A stretch of 41,156 bases of DNA from Oscillospiraceae bacterium (GCA_031270605.1 JAISXG010000083.1:1-41156); one strand, 5' to 3'; counted from the first letter of the stretch, positions 32,898-41,106 are shown. Notes: generated from the sequence alone by a model not told the origin. Program-made: numbers and translations.

Positions 32898-32928
32898 TTT
32901 ATAAAGTCGATAAAATCGACTTTATAAA
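32898..32928. repeat. 14-bp perfect inverted repeat
   Basis: TTTATAAAGTCGAT (32898-32911) and ATCGACTTTATAAA (32915-32928) with a 3-nt loop, AT-rich, between converging genes. Confidence 0.85.
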
Positions 32929-32979
32929 TCCGTTGCAAAGCAGCGGGACGGTAGCAACCGCCGCCGAAATATGCCGTTC

Positions 32980-33026
32980 AATACTGATCTTGTGAAAACG
33001 CAATGCGTTTTCACAAGATCAGTATT
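32980..33026. repeat. 47-bp near-perfect palindrome
   Basis: Two 23-bp arms (32980-33002 and 33004-33026) match perfectly around one central base; the outer part is AATACTGATCTTGTGAAAAC. It lies 33 bp past the trpB-like stop. Neither side has a good U-tract. It may act as a bidirectional terminator, a recombination hotspot or a repeat-element remnant. Confidence 0.9.
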
Positions 33027-33058
33027 ATAGCAAAACACGAAATCACTGCAAAATCAAA

Positions 33059-34441
33059 TCAGTCAACTTTGGGCAGCCTTGCGAAGCTCGCCTCAAGCTG
33101 CTCGTCTGTGGGCACGCTGTCGCCCATACTGCCGTCGAGGAAGGACGCATAGGCCGTCATATCAAAATACCCTGTGCCCGTGAGGTTGAAGAGAATTGTT
33201 TTCTCCTCGCCGCTCTCCTTGCATTTCAGAGCCTCGTCAATTGCCGCCTTAATCGCGTGTGAGGACTCCGGCGCGGGCAGCAGGCCCTCGCAGCGGGCAA
33301 AACGCACCGCCGCTTCAAACACATCTGTCTGCACATAGCTGCGCGCCTCGTCAAGCCAACCGTCGGCATACAGCTTGCTGAGAATGGGCGACATGCCGTG
33401 GTAGCGCAGGCCGCCGGCGTGGTTCGGCGCGGGCAAAAAGTCGCTGCCGAGGGTATACATCTTCGCAAGCGGCGTGACCTTGCCCGTGTCGCAGAAGTCA
33501 TAGGCATATTTGCCGCGGGTCATCGAGGGGCAGGACGCAGGCTCCACCGCGATAAAATAGGGCTTCGCCTTGCCCGTCAGGCGGTCCTGCATATAAGGCG
33601 CGATAAAGCCGCCGAGGTTTGAGCCGCCGCCCGCACAGCCGATGACGACGTCGGGGTATTCGCCGCACATCGCCATGGCCTCTTTGGTTTCAAGCCCGAT
33701 GATGGACTGGTGCAGCAGCACCTGATTGAGCACCGAGCCAAGCACATAGCGCTTGCTCTCGCCCGTCACCGCCGCTTCAATCGCCTCTGAAATGGCGCAG
33801 CCCAAAGAGCCGTTTGTGTCGGGGAACGCTTCCAGGATTTTTTTGCCGACTTCGGTGGTCATGCTCGGGCTGGGGGTAATGCGCGCGCCGAAGGTTTCCA
33901 TGATGTTTTTGCGGTAGGGCTTTTGATTATAACTGCCCTTTACCATAAACACCTCAAGGCCAAGCTTATAATAAGCGCACGCCATTGAAAGCGCGGTGCC
34001 CCACTGGCCCGCGCCCGTTTCCGTTGTCAAGCCTTTCAGCCCCTGCTCCTTGGCATAATAGGCCTGCGGAATCGCGGAGTTCAGCTTATGGCTGCCGCTT
34101 GTGTTGTTGCCCTCAAATTTATAATAAATTTTCGCGGGCGTCTCCAGCTCCTCTTCCAGACAATATGCGCGGATGAGGGGTGAGGGGCGGCACATTTTAT
34201 AAAAATCCACAATCGCTTCAGGGATGTCGATATAGCGATCTGTGGTGTTGAGCTCCTGTTTGCAAAGCTCATCGCAGAAAATCGGCGCAAGCTCCTCAAC
34301 CTTTGTGATGGGCCGGAGCGTGCCGGGGTTGAGCATGGGCGGGGGCAGTTCTTTCATGTCCGCGCGCAGGTTATACCATTGCCGCGGAATCCGATCCTCC
34401 GGCAAATTAATTCTGTAGGGAACGTCTTTTTTCTTGATCAT
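33059..34441 (-). CDS. trpB: TrpB2-type tryptophan synthase beta-like PLP enzyme
   Basis: 460 aa, the longer TrpB2 type. Residues 85-120 hold RPSPLIRAYCLEEEL and KFEGNNTSGSHKLNSAI, with the PLP Lys near 118; GAGQWG near 145, a long insert and GCAGGGSNLGGF near 270 (phosphate loop) complete the fold. TrpB2 enzymes condense indole with serine or, in some cases, phosphoserine to give tryptophan; those acting without a partner TrpA suit indole salvage. No trpA is next to it. It lies 140 bp after the phenylacetate-CoA ligase gene with a hairpin between, so it may be part of the T-box operon or separately expressed. AAAGGAGAG precedes ATG 34441. Confidence 0.92.
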   Translation of the reverse strand: MIKKKDVPYRINLPEDRIPRQWYNLRADMKELPPPMLNPGTLRPITKVEELAPIFCDELCKQELNTTDRYIDIPEAIVDFYKMCRPSPLIRAYCLEEELETPAKIYYKFEGNNTSGSHKLNSAIPQAYYAKEQGLKGLTTETGAGQWGTALSMACAYYKLGLEVFMVKGSYNQKPYRKNIMETFGARITPSPSMTTEVGKKILEAFPDTNGSLGCAISEAIEAAVTGESKRYVLGSVLNQVLLHQSIIGLETKEAMAMCGEYPDVVIGCAGGGSNLGGFIAPYMQDRLTGKAKPYFIAVEPASCPSMTRGKYAYDFCDTGKVTPLAKMYTLGSDFLPAPNHAGGLRYHGMSPILSKLYADGWLDEARSYVQTDVFEAAVRFARCEGLLPAPESSHAIKAAIDEALKCKESGEEKTILFNLTGTGYFDMTAYASFLDGSMGDSVPTDEQLEASFARLPKVD

Positions 34442-34510
34442 GCATATAACTCTCCTTTAAAATTTAGTATAACAATCTCTGCGCCTATATATACTCTCCA
34501 CAATTCCGGG

Positions 34511-34531
34511 GAAAACGCCCCCGGCGTTTTC
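34511..34531. repeat. 9-bp hairpin between the ligase and trpB-like genes
   Basis: GAAAACGCC/GGCGTTTTC with a CCC loop, in the 140-bp gap. U residues are only within the stem, so it is a weak terminator at best and some read-through into the trpB-like gene is expected. Confidence 0.6.
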
Positions 34532-34580
34532 GCATTGCCGCGGGTGAAAGCCTTATAAGGCACCGCAAGCGGCGCGGCAA

Positions 34581-35816
34581 TTAATAGCGGTTGTCAAAAA
34601 TCCTTGTGGATTTTTTCTCGCTGCGCGGCAATTCGCCCAAGGAGACAGCCTTTGCCTCAGGCACAATGCCGATGCTTGCCTTAAAGCCGCGTTCCACCTC
34701 TTTTTCAAGAGCTTTTCTCTGCTCGCCCTCAGGCACATCCGTTTCAAAAAACAGCCTTAAAATATCCCTGCCGTTCAGGTGGTCGATCATCACCTGATAT
34801 TCGCTGCTCGCGCCGGGGACCCCCGCGAGGAATTCGTCTACACGGCTCGGGTAAAGAATTGCGCCTTTGACCTTCACCATGTCGTCGCTGCGGCCGATGA
34901 TCGTGTCGATGCGCGGGAACGCAAGGCCGCAGGGGCACTCGCCGGGCAGCTCGCGCGTGAGGTCGTGCGTGCGGTAGCGAATCAGCGGCGCGCCCTCTTT
35001 CTTAAGGGTGGTGATCACCAGCTCGCCGATTTCGCCCTCTTTGACATGCCCGCCCGTTTTCGGGTCGATCAGCTCATAGAACATGAAGTCCGTCCACATA
35101 TGCATACCGCACTCATGATCGCAGCTGATGCCGATGCCGGGGCCATAGATTTCTGTCAAGCCATAAATATCATACAGGGAAACGCCCAGCTCATTCGCGA
35201 TGCGCCTGCGCATCTTCTCGCCCCAGCGCTCGGAGCCGATCACGCCTTTTTTGAGGTGGATTTTATCTTTGATGCCACGTTTCGCGATTTCTTCCGCAAG
35301 CAGCAGGGCATAAGAAGAAGTCGCCGTGAGCACCGTGGATTTCAAATCCATCATCATTTGCAGCTGTTTGTCGGTGTTGCCCGGACCGAGGGGCAAAGCC
35401 ATTGCGCCGAGGGACTCCGCGCCGAGCTGAAAGCCGATGCCCGCCGTCCACAGCCCGTAGCCGGGCGTGATGTGGATTCTGTCCGCCTTTGTAATGCCCG
35501 CGGTTTCATAGCAGCGCTTGAACATAAGCGTCCAGTCGTCCACGTCCTTTTGGGTGTAGGGGATGATCACAGGCATACCTGTGGTGCCCGACGAGGAATG
35601 GATCCGTACAATCTCCTCCTCCGGCACGGCGGCAAGGCCGAGGGGGTATGCTTCACGCAGGTCTGCCTTTTCTGTGAGCGGCAGGGCGTAAAAATCCTCC
35701 GGGGTTTTGATGTCCTCCGGTTGCAAGCCATTGAAACGGCTCTGGTAAAACGCGCCGTTCATCGCGTGACGGATAGATTTTTTGATGCTCTCAAGCATTT
35801 CGGTAGTCATAAACAT
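34581..35816 (-). CDS. paaK: Phenylacetate-CoA ligase (arylacetate-CoA ligase)
   Basis: 411 aa, the usual family size (about 430). The AMP-binding loop is SSSGTTGMPVIIPYT near residue 90; GSERWGEKMRRRI, YDIYGLTEIYGPG near 220 and YRTHDLTRELPGEC near 295 follow, and the C-terminal lid starts at GRSDDMVKVKGAILYPS. It joins phenylacetate, or indoleacetate in IOR-linked homologues, to CoA with ATP. Its gene follows iorB by 37 bp. Paired with IorAB, the direction of the pathway may be either breakdown of aryl-pyruvates or, as the T-boxes suggest, assimilation of arylacetates. Confidence 0.93.
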   Translation of the reverse strand: MFMTTEMLESIKKSIRHAMNGAFYQSRFNGLQPEDIKTPEDFYALPLTEKADLREAYPLGLAAVPEEEIVRIHSSSGTTGMPVIIPYTQKDVDDWTLMFKRCYETAGITKADRIHITPGYGLWTAGIGFQLGAESLGAMALPLGPGNTDKQLQMMMDLKSTVLTATSSYALLLAEEIAKRGIKDKIHLKKGVIGSERWGEKMRRRIANELGVSLYDIYGLTEIYGPGIGISCDHECGMHMWTDFMFYELIDPKTGGHVKEGEIGELVITTLKKEGAPLIRYRTHDLTRELPGECPCGLAFPRIDTIIGRSDDMVKVKGAILYPSRVDEFLAGVPGASSEYQVMIDHLNGRDILRLFFETDVPEGEQRKALEKEVERGFKASIGIVPEAKAVSLGELPRSEKKSTRIFDNRY

Positions 35817-35853
35817 AGGGGATCCTCACTTTCATTCGGGAATCGGAGACGGT

Positions 35854-36426
35854 TTATTCATCTGCGCCGACATGCAGCGCATGCAGATTGATTTCCAAAA
35901 ACTTGCCGGGCAGACGCTCTTTTAATACCCGCTCGGCGTCCTCCATCGTGAAGGGCAGCAGATGATGCTTCACCGCGACACCCAAAAGGGCAACGTTCAT
36001 GACCTTCGCGGTTTTGCATTTGCAAATCAGTTCCTCGCCGTCTATGACAATCAAATTTTCAACGGTTTGCTTGAGATATTCAATCATCACGAGCGCGTTA
36101 TAATCCCCCGAAAGGGCGCTCGACGCCGGGCGTACCGCGCGGTCGATCACCAGCACCGTGCCGCCGGGCTTCAAAAACGGGAGAGCGCGCACGGCCTCGG
36201 CCGGCTCAAAGGCAATCAGCAGATCCGCGCCGAACAGCGGAATGAGGGGGGAATGGATTTCGTCCCCCAAGCGCACATGGCTCACAACACTGCCGCCGCG
36301 CTGCGCCATGCCGATGGTTTCTGTACCGCGCACCGCATAGCCCTTGGCGATGGCCGCCGAACCGATCAAGCGGGACATGAGCACCGTGCCCTGCCCGCCG
36401 ACGCCTGTCAGCATGCAACTGAACAT
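35854..36426 (-). CDS. iorB: Indolepyruvate:ferredoxin oxidoreductase, beta subunit
   Basis: 190 aa from ATG 36426, whose first base pair overlaps the iorA stop (TGATG). MLTGVGGQGTVLMSRLIGSAAIAKGY at the start is the gamma-domain signature of 2-oxoacid:ferredoxin oxidoreductases; GTETIGMAQRGGSVVSHVRLG and GADLLIAFEPAEA follow. With IorA it interconverts aryl-pyruvates and aryl-acetyl-CoA plus CO2, exchanging electrons with ferredoxin. Longer frames upstream run through iorA. Length is normal for IorB. Confidence 0.94.
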   Translation of the reverse strand: MFSCMLTGVGGQGTVLMSRLIGSAAIAKGYAVRGTETIGMAQRGGSVVSHVRLGDEIHSPLIPLFGADLLIAFEPAEAVRALPFLKPGGTVLVIDRAVRPASSALSGDYNALVMIEYLKQTVENLIVIDGEELICKCKTAKVMNVALLGVAVKHHLLPFTMEDAERVLKERLPGKFLEINLHALHVGADE

Positions 36427-38222
36427 CAGCCCCGCCCCCTTTCGATTGCGTGGAAGCGGCAGAGGCTCACGCACACGCCGCAGCCCGTGCAAAGCACCGG
36501 GTCGATCACGCACTTTCCATTTTCCATATACATCGCCGGGCAGCCGATTTTTCTCACGCAAACCTTGCAGCCCGTACACTTCTCTTCATTGATTTCATGG
36601 GGCACGCTACCCTTCGCAACGGCGATGCACGGCCCCTCAAACAGCAGCACACGCACACCTTTTTTCGAGAGAACGCCTTTGACCGCCTCAATGGAACCCG
36701 GCAAATCAAAGGGGTTCACGCGCACAATTTCCGAAACGCCGATGGCTTTCACAACATCATAAATCGAAATTTTCCGCACCGCAGCGCCCGCCGCCGTCAC
36801 GCCCATGCCGGGATGGGGTTGGTTGCCGGTCATTGCGGTGGTGTAATTATCTAAAATGCAAATAATAATATTCGCTTCGTTATAAACCGCGTTCACAACA
36901 CCCGGCAGACCCGTGTGAAAAAAGGTGGAGTCGCCGATAAACGCAAAATTCAGGGTGTCCGGCTCCACGCGGTTGATGCCCTGCGCCACGGTGATGCCCG
37001 CGCCCATGCAAAGGCAGGTGTCCACCATGTCGAGAGGCAGCGCGTTGCCGAGGGTGTAACAGCCGATGTCGCCCGAATAGACCGCTTTTTTGCCCTTCGC
37101 GGCCTCCTTTACCGCAAAAAACGCGCCGCGGTGGGGGCAGCCTGCGCAGAGCACAGGGGGGCGCACGGGCAATGCGGGCGGCTCGGGCACGGGCAACGCG
37201 GGCAGCTCTTTCTTAAAAAAATCATAGAGCGCTTCCCGCACGCTCTGCACGGTGTTTTCGCCCGCGTTTTGCACATGCCCCGACGTCTTTCCTTTTATCG
37301 TCAGTGAAATATGTTTCTTACCGCACAGCAAAATCAATTCCCGCTCGATCACCGGGTCAAGCTCTTCGATAACAAGAACTTCGTCAAGTTCATCCAAGAA
37401 CTCCAGCGCGAGCTTTTCGGGGAAAGGAACAGTGGAAATCTTCAGCAATTTATAAGGCTCTTCGATTTCTGCGAGTGATTCCCGCACATAAGCATAGCTC
37501 ACGCCGCCTGTGGCGATGCCTTTTTTGCCGCCGCCCGAAAGCTGATTTCTCTCATAAGACGAAAAATCGTCCCGCAGCTTTACGAGCTGGCCTTCAATGA
37601 TTTTATGGTTCTGAAAGGTCAGGCGGGGAAAAATAACGAACCTGCCGTTATCTTTTGAAAAGCCCTCAGGCTCTTTTGCGGGCAGCTCCGGCAGCAGCGT
37701 CACCGAGGCGTAGCTGTGGCAGACGCGCGTCGTGGGCCGGAACAGCACCGGGCGGCTATATTTTTCAGAATATGCAAACGCCTCGGCAATCATCAAATAC
37801 GCTTCCTCGGGCGTTGACGGGTCAAACACCATCAGCTTCGCGAAAACGCCGAAATGCCTTGTGTCCTGCTCTGTCTGGGATGAGATCGGGCCGGGGTCGT
37901 CGGCCACGACAATCACCATGCCGCCCTTCACGCCCACATAATTCAGGCTCATCAAAGGGTCGGAGGCGACGTTCAGCCCGACCTGTTTCATCGTGACCAT
38001 CACCCGCGCGCCCGCATAAGCCGCGCCCGCGGCGACCTCCAGCGCGCTTTTTTCGTTCGTTGACCACTCGACATAAATCCGCTCGTCCCGCTGCTTTGCA
38101 ACGGTTTCAAGAATTTCCGTCGAGGGCGTGCCGGGGTAGCCGGTAACCACCCGGACCCCTGCGCGCACGGCGCCGAGGGCAATGGCCTCATTGCCCATCA
38201 GCAGCCTTGTTTCCAATCCCAT
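36426..38222 (-). CDS. iorA: Indolepyruvate:ferredoxin oxidoreductase, alpha subunit
   Basis: 598 aa from ATG 38222 (AAAGGA upstream). The N-terminal pyrimidine-binding part (LLMGNEAIALGAVRAGVRVVTGYPGTPST) is followed by VLFRPTTRVCHSY, and the TPP-binding part by VYSGDIGCYTLG and FIGDSTFFHTGLPG near 390-440. Two ferredoxin-type clusters end the chain: CTGCKVCVRKIGCP and CTGCGVCVSLCRF near 560-595. All eight Cys are present, one with the longer spacing typical of IorA. Substrates of the family are indolepyruvate and phenylpyruvate. It is followed directly by iorB and preceded by the transporter gene at 83 bp. Confidence 0.95.
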   Translation of the reverse strand: MGLETRLLMGNEAIALGAVRAGVRVVTGYPGTPSTEILETVAKQRDERIYVEWSTNEKSALEVAAGAAYAGARVMVTMKQVGLNVASDPLMSLNYVGVKGGMVIVVADDPGPISSQTEQDTRHFGVFAKLMVFDPSTPEEAYLMIAEAFAYSEKYSRPVLFRPTTRVCHSYASVTLLPELPAKEPEGFSKDNGRFVIFPRLTFQNHKIIEGQLVKLRDDFSSYERNQLSGGGKKGIATGGVSYAYVRESLAEIEEPYKLLKISTVPFPEKLALEFLDELDEVLVIEELDPVIERELILLCGKKHISLTIKGKTSGHVQNAGENTVQSVREALYDFFKKELPALPVPEPPALPVRPPVLCAGCPHRGAFFAVKEAAKGKKAVYSGDIGCYTLGNALPLDMVDTCLCMGAGITVAQGINRVEPDTLNFAFIGDSTFFHTGLPGVVNAVYNEANIIICILDNYTTAMTGNQPHPGMGVTAAGAAVRKISIYDVVKAIGVSEIVRVNPFDLPGSIEAVKGVLSKKGVRVLLFEGPCIAVAKGSVPHEINEEKCTGCKVCVRKIGCPAMYMENGKCVIDPVLCTGCGVCVSLCRFHAIERGRG

Positions 38223-38305
38223 CCCATATCGTCCTTTCAATAGCGCTTTGACGTTCTTTTATAACACCAAAGCGCCATATTGTTTTAATTGCCCGACAGA
38301 CGGGG

Positions 38306-39493
38306 TTAAGCCTTTGCCGCCGCCTTTTTTTCTTTCAGGCGCGGAAGCACAATGAAAATCACAACGCCGAGCGCGACAATCAGCGCCATGGCGGTAAAGC
38401 GCACGCCCACATCGTCGATCCTGCCCATAATATTGGGGAAAATAATGGAGGACGCCGCAAAGCCGAGCATGACCATGCCGTAGTTCGCGCCAAGGTGCTG
38501 CATGCCGAAATATTTGCCCGTAACCAGCGGGAAAAGAGCGGATGTGCCGCCGTAGAAGAACGCGATGACGGAAATCGCGGCAAACAGCAGCGCGCCTTTC
38601 GCGAACACCAGCAGGCCGACACCGATGGCTGTACACGCAAACAAAAGAACCGCGGCTTTTTCTCTGCCGATTTTGTCAGACAGCAGCGGCACGCCGAGGC
38701 GGCCGAGCGCGTTTGCGATACCTGTAAACATCACGAGGAAGGTCGCCATGCCGTCGCTCATCTCGCGTTCCATGGGGAGGGTTTTGAAAGAGGGGCTGAC
38801 AACGAAATATGCCGCTGTGCCGAGCATCATGGCAAGCACAATAAAATAAAACTGGCTTGTTTTCAGCATTTGGCCGGTGGTGTACTGCCGCTGGTCGCCG
38901 AACGCGGCCGCCGCGGAGCCTTTGATCTCAGGCATTTTAATGAAGCTGAACAAAATTATCGTGGCAACGGCGAACACGCCGGAAAGAATGCGGAAGGTGC
39001 CTGTCACGCCGAGGCTGCTTGCAACCATTTTTTCAACAAGCGGCGCAAACACAACCGTGGCAAAGCCGAACGAGAACACGCTGATGCCTGTTACAAGGCC
39101 TTTCTTTTCAGGGAACCATCTGGGTGCGGAGGAAATCACGGCATTATATGCCATGCCCACGCCGAAGCCGCTGATCACGCCATATGTAATATAAAGCATG
39201 GTTACGGAACTCACGAACGAGGAGAGCACCATGCCCAGCGCCATCATCAGTCCGCCGATCAAAACAACCTTTGAGGGGCCGATTTTCACCTGCAGCTTGC
39301 CGCCGAGCAGAATGCCGATGGCGAAGAAGCAGAGCATGTAGGAAAGTGTGAGTTTTACGGGAGCGGCTTCCGCGCCCAAATGCTTGCTGACAGGAACGAC
39401 AAACACGCTCCAGACATAAATGATGCCCAACAAAAACTGCAAAATGGAGCCCGCAACAAGAACCTTAATGCCTTGATTGCCTTTTGAATTCAT
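38306..39493 (-). CDS. OFA-type major facilitator transporter
   Basis: 395 aa from ATG 39493 behind TAGGAGG; upstream starts lie in the T-box leader. Twelve membrane helices with the OFA (oxalate:formate antiporter-like) signs: GIIYVWSVFVVPV in helix 1, GFGVGMAYNAVISSAPRWFPEKKGL between helices 4 and 5, and LGRLGVPLLSDKIGREKA in the centre. OFA members carry carboxylates. First gene of the operon with IorAB and the ligase, so its substrate is most likely an arylacetate or aryl-pyruvate. Expression is under the T-boxes just upstream. Confidence 0.9.
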   Translation of the reverse strand: MNSKGNQGIKVLVAGSILQFLLGIIYVWSVFVVPVSKHLGAEAAPVKLTLSYMLCFFAIGILLGGKLQVKIGPSKVVLIGGLMMALGMVLSSFVSSVTMLYITYGVISGFGVGMAYNAVISSAPRWFPEKKGLVTGISVFSFGFATVVFAPLVEKMVASSLGVTGTFRILSGVFAVATIILFSFIKMPEIKGSAAAAFGDQRQYTTGQMLKTSQFYFIVLAMMLGTAAYFVVSPSFKTLPMEREMSDGMATFLVMFTGIANALGRLGVPLLSDKIGREKAAVLLFACTAIGVGLLVFAKGALLFAAISVIAFFYGGTSALFPLVTGKYFGMQHLGANYGMVMLGFAASSIIFPNIMGRIDDVGVRFTAMALIVALGVVIFIVLPRLKEKKAAAKA

Positions 39494-39563
39494 AACAAAT
39501 CCTCCTAAAATTTTGTTTCGGCCGCTTTTGCGGTGCGGCCGCCCCCGATGAGCATAGCTCTGC

Positions 39564-39881
39564 AAAAACAAAAACGCCCCGAGTGCCCATGCACAAGGGG
39601 CGATTGAAAAACCGCGGTACCACCCTTATTTTTGCTTTTACAAGAGCCAACACTCTTTGACCCGTTAACGGTGGTCAGCCGTCGCGGCCTACAAGCGATT
39701 CCCTTTCGGCAACCGTATTCAGCCGCACCGCTCCCAAGTGAACTTCGGCAACTTTGCGGTACCCCGGCGGCTTTCAGCCAATGGCCGCCCTCTCTGCGCA
39801 AAACATATACGCCGTGTATGGCGCATACGCTGCATCATACCAAAAAACAGATGCCTACTCTCTTGTTCTTCGCGTTCTATT
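39564..39881 (-). promoter_or_regulatory. T-box riboswitch, tRNA-Phe specific (UUC specifier)
   Basis: The minus strand shows the T-box consensus AGGGTGGTACCGCGG (39626-39612) with acceptor bulge UGGU, fitting a tRNA ending ACCA (discriminator A, as tRNA-Phe). The Stem I distal motif GCAGAGAGGGCGG...GGCTGAAAGCC is present, and the specifier loop reads CGAAG-TTC-ACTTGGGAG, with TTC at 39742-39740. The terminator CGCCCC...GGGGCG is followed by TTTTTGTTTTT (39574-39564). It ends 70 bp before the transporter gene. Confidence 0.9.
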
Positions 39882-39887
39882 AGGAAT

Positions 39888-39914
39888 AGTATACCATATT
39901 CCCTTATTTTTCAA
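39888..39914 (-). promoter_or_regulatory. Possible promoter for the tRNA-Phe T-box
   Basis: TTGAAA (39914-39909), 15-bp spacer, TATACT (39893-39888). Spacing is short but the boxes are near consensus. If active, this leader would start independently of the upstream T-box. Confidence 0.5.
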
Positions 39915-40017
39915 GCGTTTTTCATAAAAATTTTCAAGATTTTAAAGCGTTAAAGCTTTAAAACGCCTAAAACGGACGAAATGTCTTCTTTTCAGTCTTT
40001 TTGGCCTTGGCATGCGC

Positions 40018-40181
40018 TAGTGTTCTGACCAAATTATAATTTTAGTTTGATGTTTGTCCTTTTGCCGCCATACGGCACGCCAAAACCTTGAAAGGCGGCA
40101 GCCTGTCTGCGGTTTTACCGCACCACCTGACGGCAAAAATCCAAAACTTCAATTCTAAAATATAACTCGGTCAGAACACTA
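40018..40181. mobile_element. MITE, 160 bp, TA-flanked, between two T-boxes
   Basis: Terminal inverted repeats GTGTTCTGACC (40020-40030) and GGTCAGAACAC (40169-40179) continue imperfectly inward (AAATTATAATTTTAG against GAGTTATATTTTAG). TA flanks each side (40018-40019, 40180-40181), the target duplication of IS630/Tc1-mariner elements. No open frame is inside; the interior is strongly self-complementary (GCCGCC...GGCGGC, TTTGCCG...CGGCAAA). Confidence 0.85.
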
Positions 40182-40211
40182 GATTGTTGCGATTTTGTGA
40201 CATTGAATCAC

Positions 40212-40519
40212 AAAAACAAAAAACCCGCCCACAACAAAATAATGCGTCATTACTTTGTTAAGGGCGAGTGAAAAAACTCGCGGTGCCACCTTACTTCGCA
40301 GGAAGACCTGCCTCTTTGCAGGATACTATCATATCCCTCAGCCTTTACGCGGCTGAAACGTCACGGAATACTCGGCGGCAGAAAGCCCGCGCCTTTCCCC
40401 GTGCCCTCGGCGGCCCATTTAATACAGCGTTTCGTGCGGGGCTTTCAGCTTCCCCCGCTCTCTGTGACGGCGTTTTGTATTTTTATCTCCGCTTCAACGG
40501 TTTGAACAGTTATTCTATT
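40212..40519 (-). promoter_or_regulatory. T-box riboswitch, tRNA-Trp specific (UGG specifier)
   Basis: T-box consensus AAGGTGGCACCGCGAG (40292-40277) with acceptor bulge UGGC, which pairs a tRNA ending GCCA; bacterial tRNA-Trp has discriminator G. The distal motif CACAGAGAGCGGGG...GCTGAAAGCCCCG is present. A helix AATACA/TGTATT leads to the specifier loop TTAAA-TGG-GCCGCCGAG, TGG at 40417-40415, at the same distance (6 nt) from GAG as in the downstream T-box. Terminator stem CGCCC...GGGCG and TTTTTTGTTTTT (40223-40212) follow. Confidence 0.88.
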
Positions 40520-40526
40520 TTTCATT

Positions 40527-40555
40527 ATTATATTCCCGTTTGGGGCGATTGTCAA
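40527..40555 (-). promoter_or_regulatory. Promoter of the tandem T-box operon
   Basis: TTGACA (40555-40550), 17-bp spacer, TATAAT (40532-40527): a perfect consensus promoter on the minus strand, starting the leader RNA. Confidence 0.93.
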
Positions 40556-40613
40556 GTCATTTTTATTTACTTATGCTACAAAACTTTTCACATCATTATG
40601 TATTCGTTTAACC

Positions 40614-40778
40614 TTATAACAAAATATTTCCATATGCTTTTTCAAATTCGGCCACACATTTACGCACAACAAACAACAGCATAGCATTGATGGAACGCCC
40701 CTCATATTTGGCTATATATTCGAACTTGCGTAACAGGGTTTCATCAATTCTCATGGAAAAATGCAAACAACTTTTCAT
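40614..40778 (-). CDS. Small ribbon-helix-helix (Arc-like) protein
   Basis: 54 aa from ATG 40778 (AGAGG ten bases upstream); the longer frame lacks support. FSMRIDETLLRKFEYIAKYEGRSINAMLLFVVRKCVAEFEKAYG has the beta strand, turn and two helices of Arc/CopG-type DNA-binding proteins with the conserved EGRSINAML. No toxin gene is adjacent. It points the same way as the T-box operon and ends about 60 bp before that promoter, so it could bind there, though this is only a positional hint. Confidence 0.7.
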   Translation of the reverse strand: MKSCLHFSMRIDETLLRKFEYIAKYEGRSINAMLLFVVRKCVAEFEKAYGNILL

Positions 40779-40972
40779 TATAATAAACCTCTCAAACTGT
40801 AATAATTTTGATATTACAGAATTTACCATGAAAAGGCATAAAAAGGTGAAATAATCACAAATCGTATTAACAAAACACAACCTGTGTTCTGTTATTAGAC
40901 TCTTGTATACCGTGAGCAAACTAAAAAAGGGACGCCGCTCCGCCTCAAGGTAAAAAAATATTCAAAAAAGTG

Positions 40973-41001
40973 TTGACAAGCACACGAGTGTATATTATAA
41001 T
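40973..41001 (+). promoter_or_regulatory. Promoter of the tRNA-Met gene
   Basis: TTGACA (40973-40978), 17-bp spacer, TATAAT (40996-41001), 28 bp before the tRNA. Confidence 0.95.
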
Positions 41002-41029
41002 TACTCTCGCCCTCGCACAATATGTGTAT

Positions 41030-41106
41030 GGCGGCATAGCTCAGTTGGCTAGAGCATTCGGTTCATACCCGAAGTGTCGTTGGTTCAAATCCGACTGCCG
41101 CTACCA
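41030..41106 (+). tRNA. tRNA-Met (CAT), elongator type
   Basis: Full cloverleaf of 77 nt with encoded CCA. Acceptor GGCGGCA/TGCCGCT (G-U first pair, as in Bacillus elongator tRNA-Met), D-arm AGCTCAGTTGGCTAGAGC, anticodon stem TTCGG/CCGAA with loop containing CAT, T-arm with GGTTCAAATCC. A tRNA-Ile(CAU) with a modified C34 is the alternative; the G-U pair and sequence favour Met. Confidence 0.95.

Noticed and set aside
34779-35891. 370-aa plus-strand ORF opposite the phenylacetate-CoA ligase
   Set aside because: A shadow of the GC-rich ligase gene; no family motif and low-complexity His/Arg content.
38495-39274. 259-aa plus-strand ORF opposite the transporter
   Set aside because: His/Arg/Glu-rich composition of an antisense frame of a membrane-protein gene; no start signals.
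40415-40418. ATG (Met) instead of TGG as the upstream T-box specifier
   Set aside because: The UGGC acceptor bulge calls for a G discriminator as in tRNA-Trp, and the distance to the conserved GAG matches TGG.
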